Notes under the pieces: generated by a model
What the model saw: only the letters and a program-made list of their open reading frames with translations
Told to the model about the DNA's origin: nothing
The model's database searches: none
Shown: piece by piece, positions 58,035 through 64,000 of the stretch
How positions within the stretch are numbered: position 1 is the stretch's first letter
Layout of the letters: each line of letters begins with the position of its first letter
NCBI RefSeq assembly: GCF_003952465.1
Contig: NZ_CP034448.1
Location: 4,875,001 to 4,939,000 of the forward strand
DNA: 64,000 nt
Reading direction: 5' to 3'
Source: Mesorhizobium sp. M1B.F.Ca.ET.045.04.1.1
GTDB taxonomy: Bacteria; Pseudomonadota; Alphaproteobacteria; Rhizobiales; Rhizobiaceae
Program-made: the position numbers and the translations under genes

Positions 58035-58346
58035 TCAGCTCGAACGGGCAGGGTGGTCCAGCGTCAGTTCGAGCATCGAGCCACCTCGCGTGCCGATGAT
58101 CCAGCGGCGACGAATGACAGCGAAGTCGTGCCGGGCGCCGGCAGTCTCCAGTGAAACAAGATCGCCGACGGCGCAATCGCTGCCGAGATCGAGCGTTTCG
58201 ACCAGTCCGGCGATTTCTTGCTTGCTGGCATAATGTTTCGCGCTGGCAGTGAGCGTGACCGACACTGAGCCCCCAGTTGCGCGATCTTCGGGACTCGGCG
58301 ATTGATCTTCCCGATGCCCCGATCTTTCAGCAGGAGTTCTTGCCAT
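58035..58346 (-). CDS. Hypothetical protein, head-to-head overlapping DUF2165
   Basis: The 103-residue frame has a Ser/Arg-rich first third and a plausible domain after it: GSVSVTLTASAKHYASKQEI, VGDLVSLETAGARHDFAVIR and GSMLELTLDHPAR. The pattern of strand-like segments ending in ELTLDHPA looks like a real protein. Its ATG (58346-58344) overlaps the DUF2165 ATG (58345-58347) on the other strand, leaving no shared promoter gap. It could start later. No family recognised. Confidence 0.45.
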   Translation of the reverse strand: MARTPAERSGHREDQSPSPEDRATGGSVSVTLTASAKHYASKQEIAGLVETLDLGSDCAVGDLVSLETAGARHDFAVIRRRWIIGTRGGSMLELTLDHPARSS

Positions 58347-58845
58347 GACCTTGCGTCTCTCCAAGATCGTCATGTGTCTGTGTCTCGCGGCGTTCGCCTT
58401 TCTGGTCGCTTTCGGCAACATCACCGATTACGGCTCAAACTTCGCCTTTGTCCAGCATGTGCTGAGCATGGACACCACCTTTCCGGGCAACGCGCTGATG
58501 TACCGCTCGATCACCAACCCGGCGCTGTGGACAGCCGGCTACTGGCTGATCATCCTCGGCGAGGCGTTGACATGCCTGCTCTATCTCGCCGCCGCCTGGA
58601 GCCTTTGGCGGGCGCGCAAGGCGAGCGCGCAGGACTTCAACGACGCCAAGAAATTTACCGTCATCGCCGCCACGATGGGTTTCCTGATCTGGTATTTCGG
58701 CTTCATGGTCGTAGGCGGCGAATGGTTCGCCATGTGGCAGTCGAGCATCTGGAACGGCCAGCAGAAGGCGTTCATGTTCTACATGACCATGCTCGCTGTG
58801 CTGATTTTCGTCATCCAGCCCGACGGCGATTTGCGCAAGGGCTGA
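58345..58845 (+). CDS. DUF2165 membrane protein
   Basis: The 166-residue protein has four hydrophobic segments and the DUF2165 pattern: KIVMCLCLAAFAFLVAFGNI, then DYGSNFAFVQHVLSMDTTFPGN, YWLIILGEALTCLLYLAAAW and GFLIWYFGFMVVGGEWFAMWQS. The family is small predicted inner-membrane proteins of unknown role. AGGAG lies 9 nt before the ATG. Confidence 0.85.
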   Translation: MTLRLSKIVMCLCLAAFAFLVAFGNITDYGSNFAFVQHVLSMDTTFPGNALMYRSITNPALWTAGYWLIILGEALTCLLYLAAAWSLWRARKASAQDFNDAKKFTVIAATMGFLIWYFGFMVVGGEWFAMWQSSIWNGQQKAFMFYMTMLAVLIFVIQPDGDLRKG

Positions 58846-59075
58846 ACTACGCCACGTCATTTCAATCGATCTAAAAGGACGGTGGCGGCTAGCGGTGAAT
58901 CGCCATCCTCGTCTTTTGGGCGAAAGCCGGGCAAAAACCGAACAATATCTTGACGTTCCGAGCCCTGTTTCGCATACACCGCAGCCAAGGGGTGGATTCC
59001 GTGCGCGGCATTCATTCCCGTTCCAACGGCCCAGGGAGGGGTTCTTTTGGGCCATCAATCGAGGAAAATCCGGCA

Positions 59076-61217
59076 ATGACCATCATTACCGCCGTCATCG
59101 CCTGCGGCTTGCTGTCAGTTCTATACGCCATCTGGGCGACACGTTCGGTCCTTGCGTCCGATCAGGGCAACCAGCGCATGCAGGAAATCTCCGCCGCCAT
59201 CCGCGAAGGCGCCCAAGCCTATCTGGCGCGCCAATACACCACCATCGCCGTCGTCGGCATCGTCGTGCTTCTGCTTGCCTGGTGGCTGCTGTCCATCACA
59301 TCCGCGATCGGCTTCCTGATCGGCGCCGTGCTCTCGGGCACTGCCGGCTTCATCGGCATGCATGTCTCGGTCCGCGCCAATGTGCGCACCGCGCAGGCCG
59401 CGTCGAACAGCCTCGCCGCCGGCCTCGACATCGCCTTCAAGTCCGGCGCCATCACCGGCCTGCTGGTCGCGGGCCTGGCGCTGCTCGGCGTCTCGATCTA
59501 TTACTTCATTCTGACCGGCCCGATGGGCCTGCAGCCCAATGACCGCGTCGTCATCGACTCGCTGGTCTCGCTCGGCTTCGGCGCTTCGCTGATCTCGATC
59601 TTCGCCCGTCTCGGCGGCGGCATCTTCACCAAGGGCGCCGACGTCGGCGGCGATCTTGTCGGGAAGGTCGAAGCCGGCATTCCGGAAGACGATCCGCGCA
59701 ACCCGGCCACCATTGCCGACAATGTCGGCGACAATGTCGGTGACTGCGCCGGCATGGCCGCCGACCTGTTCGAAACCTATGCGGTGACCGTCGTCGCCAC
59801 CATGGTTTTGGCCTCCATCTTCTTCGGCGGCACTGCCGTTCTAGGTGCGGCGATGCTCTATCCGCTCGCCATCTGCGGTGCCTGCATCCTGACCTCCATC
59901 GTCGGCACCTTCTTCGTCAAGCTTGGGTCCAACGGCTCGATCATGGGCGCGCTCTACAAGGGCCTCATCGTCACCGGCCTGCTGTCCATCGTCGGCCTGG
60001 CCGCTGCCACTTCGGCGACGCTGGGTTGGGGTGAGATCGGCAATGTCGGCGGCATCGCCATCACCGGCAAGAACCTGTTCATCTGCGGCCTGATCGGCCT
60101 CTTGGTGACCGGACTCATTGTGGTGATCACCGAATACTACACCGGCACTAACAAGCGCCCGGTGAATTCGATCGCCCAGGCTTCGGTGACCGGCCACGGC
60201 ACCAACGTCATCCAGGGCCTCGCGGTCTCGCTGGAATCGACGGCGCTTCCAGCGCTCGTCATCGTCGGCGGCATCATCGCCACCTATCAGCTCGGCGGCC
60301 TCTTCGGCACGGCGATCGCCGTCACCACCATGCTCGGCCTGGCCGGCATGATTGTGGCGCTCGACGCCTTCGGTCCGGTCACCGACAATGCCGGCGGCAT
60401 CGCCGAAATGTCCGGTCTGCCCAAGGAAGTGCGGCATTCGACAGACGCGCTCGACGCCGTCGGCAACACCACCAAGGCGGTGACCAAGGGCTATGCCATC
60501 GGCTCCGCCGGCCTGGGCGCGCTGGTGCTGTTCGCGGCCTACTCGAACGATCTGAAGTTCTTTGCCGCAAATGGCGACAAATATCCCTACTTCCAGGGCA
60601 TGGGCGAGGTCTCCTTCGACCTCTCCAATCCCTATGTCGTCGCTGGCCTGATCTTCGGCGGCCTGATCCCGTATCTGTTCGGCGGCATCGCCATGACCGC
60701 CGTCGGCCGCGCCGCCGGCTCGATCGTCGAGGAGGTTCGCAAGCAGTTCCGCGAAGACAAGGGCATCATGGCCGGTACGTCGAAGCCGAACTATGCGCGC
60801 GCCGTCGACCTTCTCACCAGGGCCGCGATCCGCGAGATGATCATTCCGTCGCTGCTGCCGGTGCTGGCGCCGCTGGTCGTCTATTTCGGCGTGTTCTTGA
60901 TCTCGGGATCGAAAGCCTCGGCCTTCGCCGCGCTCGGCGCCTCGCTGCTCGGCGTCATCGTCAACGGCCTCTTCGTCGCTATCTCGATGACTTCCGGCGG
61001 CGGCGCTTGGGACAACGCCAAGAAGTCGTTCGAGGACGGCTTTACTGACAAGGGCGGCGTCAAGCATCTGAAGGGCTCCGAGGCGCACAAGGCATCGGTG
61101 ACCGGCGACACCGTCGGCGATCCCTACAAGGACACCGCCGGCCCGGCCGTCAACCCGGCGATCAAGATCACCAACATCGTCGCTCTGCTGTTGCTTGCCG
61201 TGCTCGCGCACGGCTGA
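59076..61217 (+). CDS. hppA: K+-independent membrane-bound proton-translocating pyrophosphatase
   Basis: It pumps protons with energy from PPi hydrolysis. The substrate motif is GGDLVGKVEAGIPEDDPRNPA and NVGDNVGDCAGMAADLFETY (acidic cluster), and the C-terminal motif is GGAWDNAKKSFEDG. GNTTKAVTKGYAIGSAGLGAL has Lys where K+-dependent enzymes have Ala, which marks the K+-independent class. The 713-aa length is normal. ATG 59076 precedes the first helix; GAGG is upstream. It is followed by a strong terminator. Confidence 0.94.
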   Translation: MTIITAVIACGLLSVLYAIWATRSVLASDQGNQRMQEISAAIREGAQAYLARQYTTIAVVGIVVLLLAWWLLSITSAIGFLIGAVLSGTAGFIGMHVSVRANVRTAQAASNSLAAGLDIAFKSGAITGLLVAGLALLGVSIYYFILTGPMGLQPNDRVVIDSLVSLGFGASLISIFARLGGGIFTKGADVGGDLVGKVEAGIPEDDPRNPATIADNVGDNVGDCAGMAADLFETYAVTVVATMVLASIFFGGTAVLGAAMLYPLAICGACILTSIVGTFFVKLGSNGSIMGALYKGLIVTGLLSIVGLAAATSATLGWGEIGNVGGIAITGKNLFICGLIGLLVTGLIVVITEYYTGTNKRPVNSIAQASVTGHGTNVIQGLAVSLESTALPALVIVGGIIATYQLGGLFGTAIAVTTMLGLAGMIVALDAFGPVTDNAGGIAEMSGLPKEVRHSTDALDAVGNTTKAVTKGYAIGSAGLGALVLFAAYSNDLKFFAANGDKYPYFQGMGEVSFDLSNPYVVAGLIFGGLIPYLFGGIAMTAVGRAAGSIVEEVRKQFREDKGIMAGTSKPNYARAVDLLTRAAIREMIIPSLLPVLAPLVVYFGVFLISGSKASAFAALGASLLGVIVNGLFVAISMTSGGGAWDNAKKSFEDGFTDKGGVKHLKGSEAHKASVTGDTVGDPYKDTAGPAVNPAIKITNIVALLLLAVLAHG

Positions 61218-61242
61218 ACACGGCACGCATCGCTCAAAAGGC

Positions 61243-61274
61243 AAAAACCCGCGGGATCGCTCCCGCGGGTTTTT
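61243..61274 (+). terminator. Rho-independent terminator after hppA
   Basis: AAAAACCCGCGGGA and TCCCGCGGGTTTTT form a perfect stem with a short loop and U-run. It is symmetric, so it may also serve bamE on the other strand. Confidence 0.9.
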
Positions 61275-61320
61275 CATTGCCTGAGATGTTGAAGCTTCCG
61301 AAGAGAACGCCGAAAGAAGA

Positions 61321-61842
61321 TCAGGTGCCGGGCGTGCCGCCGCCCGGGATACCGGGCGCCAGCTTGCTGGCGCCGTTGATGATCTGGCTGAGGAAGTTCT
61401 GGTCCTTGCCGCCCGTCGGCGTCGTCCTCGAGATGAAGTCGAAGATCTTGCCGTCCTTCAGACCGTAATTGGCGATCTGGGTGACGCGGCCGTCGGCGCC
61501 GAAATAGACCGCCAGCACGTGCTGGTCGACCAGCCGCGGCTTGTCGAAAGCGACATAGCGCTTGCGTGTCTGCGATATGTAGTAAAACGCCTCGTTGTCG
61601 AAGGTCGCCGTCGTCGACGGCGTGCCCAGCGCCAGAAGCACCTGCTCGCGGCTTGAGCCGACCGGCACCGAGTCGATCGCCGCCTGGTCGATGACATAGC
61701 CCTGCGTCAGCGTCTCGCTCGGGCTGAGATCGCCGATCATCTTGGATGAATTGCAGGCAGAAAGTGCGGACACCGCCACCAGCAGAGAAGCTACGCCCGC
61801 CGGCAGGGGCGTAAGAAACGACTTGAATTTCAGCGCACCCAA
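61321..61842 (-). CDS. bamE: Outer-membrane assembly lipoprotein BamE (SmpA/OmlA)
   Basis: The product has a lipoprotein signal (LPAGVASLLVAVSALSAC with the lipobox LSAC) and the BamE fold: QGYVIDQAAIDSVPVGSSREQVLLALGTPSTTATF and AFYYISQTRKRYVAF. BamE supports the BAM complex in beta-barrel insertion. The start is a TTG; GGAGA lies just upstream of three adjacent TTGs, and 61842 gives the best spacing. A Gly/Pro-rich C-terminus (APGIPGGGTPGT) is an alphaproteobacterial extension. Confidence 0.85.
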   Translation of the reverse strand: MGALKFKSFLTPLPAGVASLLVAVSALSACNSSKMIGDLSPSETLTQGYVIDQAAIDSVPVGSSREQVLLALGTPSTTATFDNEAFYYISQTRKRYVAFDKPRLVDQHVLAVYFGADGRVTQIANYGLKDGKIFDFISRTTPTGGKDQNFLSQIINGASKLAPGIPGGGTPGT

Positions 61843-61959
61843 CAACAATTCTCCATCACATCCCCGCAACTTGCGCTGGGCCGCAAAACCGGTAAACCAG
61901 CTTGCATGCCGATGCAACAAGGCCAAATCAAACACAAGGTCCCCGGGAGACCACCCTCA

Positions 61960-62502
61960 ATGTTCCAGCGCCTTTTTGGCCGCGAACGTCATGCCAACCG
62001 CGCCATCACCGAGGCGCTCTACGCACAAATCGTGGCGGCGGCGCGGCAAACCGTGTTTTATTCCGACTGGAATGTGCCGGATACGCCGCTCGGCCGCTTC
62101 GAGATGCTGGCGCTGCATATGTTCCTGTTCCAGCACCGGCTGCGCGGGGAGGGCGGTGCGGCAACTGAGATCGGGCAGGTGCTGATCGACGAGTTCTTCC
62201 TCGATGTCGACCATTCGCTGAGGGAACTCGGCATCAGCGACGTCGGCGTGCCGAAGCGCATGAAGAAGCTGGCAAAGATGTTTTATGGCCGCACCGCGGC
62301 TTATGACGACGCCTTGCGGGACGACGACCGCGCCGCCCTTAGCATGGCACTTGCCCGTAACGTCAGGCCCGATGCCGGCGAGTGGATCGAGGCGCCGCTG
62401 CTGGCGGGCTATGTTTCCTCAGCGTCCCGGCAGCTTGCCGCGCAGCCGACCGAATCGATCGCGGCCGGCACCGTGGCGTTTCCGGTCGCCGGAGCCGTGT
62501 GA
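61960..62502 (+). CDS. Ubiquinol-cytochrome c chaperone family protein (Cbp3-like)
   Basis: The 180-residue protein has the CBP3/UQCC1 pattern: FQRLFGRERHANRAITEALY, PDTPLGRFEMLALHMFLFQHRLRGE, FFLDVDHSLRELGISDVGVPKRMKK and FYGRTAAYDDAL. It assists assembly of the cytochrome bc1 complex. It is divergent from bamE and runs into DUF177 and plsX, a conserved alphaproteobacterial order. Confidence 0.85.
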   Translation: MFQRLFGRERHANRAITEALYAQIVAAARQTVFYSDWNVPDTPLGRFEMLALHMFLFQHRLRGEGGAATEIGQVLIDEFFLDVDHSLRELGISDVGVPKRMKKLAKMFYGRTAAYDDALRDDDRAALSMALARNVRPDAGEWIEAPLLAGYVSSASRQLAAQPTESIAAGTVAFPVAGAV

Positions 62503-62513
62503 AGGAGGCGAGA

Positions 62514-63062
62514 ATGAAACACGCCGAACCGCAGAGCCCCGTATCTTTCGTCGCCAACGTCGCCCGCCTGCCGCAAAAGGGCCTGCCGGTTGTGATCGCG
62601 GCCGACGAACGCCAGCGCGCGGCCCTTGCCGCCGAATACGACCTGCTGTCGGTCGAGAGCTACCGCGCCGAACTCCTGGTGGCGTCCTGGAAACGCAACG
62701 GCGTCAAGGTCAGCGGTCGCGTCGAAGCCGACATCACCCAGGCCTGCATCGTCACCCTCGATCCGGTCGCGGCCCATATCGACGAGCCCGTCGAGGCGCT
62801 GTTCTTGCCGGAGCAGTCGAAGCTCGGGCGCGAAGGGTTCGAAAGCGGCGGCGAGATCGTTCTCGATGCCGACGGACCGGACAGTCCCGAAACTTTTTCC
62901 GGCGACACCATCGATGTCGGTGCGCTCGCCGAGCAATTTTTCGGCCTGGCGATCGATCCTTATCCGCGCAAGCCCGGAGCCTCGCTCGATGCCGAGGGCG
63001 ACGATCAGCCTGAGGAAAGCGAATTCCAGAAAAAGCTGCGTTCGCTGCTCGGAAAATCCTGA
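62514..63062 (+). CDS. DUF177 (YceD-type) protein
   Basis: The 182-residue protein carries the DUF177 pattern: SVESYRAELLVASWKRNGVKVSG, RVEADITQACIVTLDPVAAHID and IDVGALAEQFFGLAIDPYPRKPG, with the Cys in QACIVTLDPV. The family is linked to 23S rRNA accumulation and usually precedes rpmF-plsX; here rpmF is absent and plsX follows directly. A GAAGGAGGCGA precedes the ATG. Confidence 0.87.
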   Translation: MKHAEPQSPVSFVANVARLPQKGLPVVIAADERQRAALAAEYDLLSVESYRAELLVASWKRNGVKVSGRVEADITQACIVTLDPVAAHIDEPVEALFLPEQSKLGREGFESGGEIVLDADGPDSPETFSGDTIDVGALAEQFFGLAIDPYPRKPGASLDAEGDDQPEESEFQKKLRSLLGKS

Positions 63063-63192
63063 AGGCGGCTGGGATTTTGGAAAAGTTGGTTGTGCGGCTG
63101 CCCAAAACCGCTATTTTCGCCGGACCTTCGCGAGCCCCCTTACCTCGGCAGGCGCACGCCGCCAGCCAGGCAAACCGTGAGAAAAACACCGC

Positions 63193-64000
63193 GTGATCAG
63201 GATTTCCATCGATGCCATGGGCGGCGATCACGGACCAGGCGTCGTCATCCCGGCGCTGATGACGGTCGCCATCCGCCGCCCTGACATCCGCTTCGTCATC
63301 TATGGCCGCGAGGACGCTGTGCGTCCCGAACTGGCCAAGTTTCCCAAACTGGCCGAGGTCAGCGAGTTCGTCCATTGCGAGATCGCGGTCCGGATGGACG
63401 ACAAACCGAGCCAGGCGCTGCGCCACGGCCGCTGGAAGTCGTCGATGTGGAAGGCGGTCGAGGCGGTGAAGAACGGCGCCGCGCAGGCCTGCATCTCGGC
63501 CGGCAACACCGGCGCGCTGATGGCGATGTCGAAATTCTGCCTGCGCACCATGGCCACCATCGACCGCCCGGCGATCGCAGCGCTTTGGCCGACGACCCGC
63601 GGCGAGAGCGTGGTGCTCGACGTCGGCGCGACCATCGGCGCGGATGCGCATCAGCTCGTCGATTTCGCCATCCTCGGCACCGGCATGGCGCGTTCGGTGT
63701 TCGGCATCGAGCGGCCGAGCGTCGGCCTGCTCAATGTCGGCGTCGAGGAGATCAAGGGCCAGGAAGAGGTCAAGGACGCCGGGCGCATGCTGCGCGAGGC
63801 CAACATGGCCTCGATGAACTATCGCGGCTTCGTCGAGGGCGACGACATCGGCAAGGGCACGGTCGATGTGGTCGTCACCGAAGGCTTTGCCGGCAACATC
63901 GCGCTCAAGACCGCCGAGGGCACGGCAAAGCAGATCGCCGGCTATTTGCGCGCCGCCATGAGCCGCACGCTGATGGCCAAGATCGGTTATGTCTTCGCCA
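63193..64000 (+). CDS. plsX: Phosphate acyltransferase PlsX (3' end off the right edge)
   Basis: PlsX makes acyl-phosphate from acyl-ACP for phospholipid synthesis. The N-terminal ISIDAMGGDHGPGVVIPAL, GAAQACISAGNTGALMAMSK, VLDVGATIGADAHQL and EGDDIGKGTVDVVVTEGFAGN are family motifs. It starts at a GTG at 63193. About 269 codons are present, so the last 80 or so are missing. The gene follows DUF177, as usual. Confidence 0.93.
   Translation, partial: MIRISIDAMGGDHGPGVVIPALMTVAIRRPDIRFVIYGREDAVRPELAKFPKLAEVSEFVHCEIAVRMDDKPSQALRHGRWKSSMWKAVEAVKNGAAQACISAGNTGALMAMSKFCLRTMATIDRPAIAALWPTTRGESVVLDVGATIGADAHQLVDFAILGTGMARSVFGIERPSVGLLNVGVEEIKGQEEVKDAGRMLREANMASMNYRGFVEGDDIGKGTVDVVVTEGFAGNIALKTAEGTAKQIAGYLRAAMSRTLMAKIGYVFA

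Noticed and set aside
59841..61277. 478-codon minus-strand open frame over hppA
   Set aside because: Antisense shadow of the pyrophosphatase with no motif.

Overview
The window is high-GC chromosomal DNA from an alphaproteobacterium of the order Rhizobiales, most likely Mesorhizobium or a close Phyllobacteriaceae relative. The support is the GC-rich coding style, a RIME1-type rhizobial mosaic element, the LdtR/LdtP pair, a Bpt leucyltransferase, a Bradyrhizobium-type (Mg-dependent) HemB, a K+-independent H+-pyrophosphatase, and the conserved blocks nrdR-ribD-ribE-ribH-nusB and bamE / cytochrome bc1 chaperone / DUF177 / plsX. The species is an inference; no database search was possible.

Layout. 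1-1870 looks like the degraded edge of an integrated element: short ORFs and an integrase remnant lying on the 3' side of tRNA-Gln(CTG). 2.1-15.3 kb holds an LPG-synthase-like membrane protein, ppx-rlmE, a DHA2 transporter, a Phd/PIN toxin-antitoxin pair, guaB, a MAPEG protein, rnd, two MFS transporters and a DeoR regulator. 15.4-26.6 kb carries housekeeping genes (aspS, parC, bpt, sthA) with membrane and secreted proteins between them. 26.7-38.3 kb is the accessory stretch: RIME1, a hydrolase, an OpgC-like acyltransferase with an N-terminal heptad repeat, a LacI regulator facing two tiny paralogous genes, MFS/GntR, a GT90 glycosyltransferase, an interrupted aldo/keto reductase, ppk2, HxlR/DUF1330 and a DHFR-like protein. 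38.4-50 kb has hemB, DUF2066, a HIBYL-CoA hydrolase-like gene, ldtR and ldtP, a CPA1 antiporter, glyA and nrdR. 49.6-58 kb is the riboflavin/nusB operon followed by an OsmF/YehZYXW-type osmolyte ABC transporter. 58-64 kb has DUF2165, hppA, bamE, the bc1 chaperone, DUF177 and the start of plsX.

How the genes work together. The rib genes turn pyrimidine and pentose precursors into riboflavin; one tiny antitoxin-like ORF is wedged between ribE and ribH. LdtR probably controls the L,D-transpeptidase encoded nearby. The YehZYXW genes form one overlapping operon split after the binding-protein gene by a 164-bp inverted-repeat element. Several regulators (LacI, GntR, HxlR, DeoR) sit beside clear palindromes in divergent promoters.

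Notable points. The LacI regulator has three near-identical operators placed around two 45-47 aa paralogous peptides and no sugar-utilisation operon. guaB has its Shine-Dalgarno and ATG out of frame by one base at an A-run. An aldo/keto reductase has TGA where TGG is expected. A mobile intergenic repeat supplies the stop codon of rlmE. The guaB and reductase lesions may be real mutations or sequence errors and need read-level checking.
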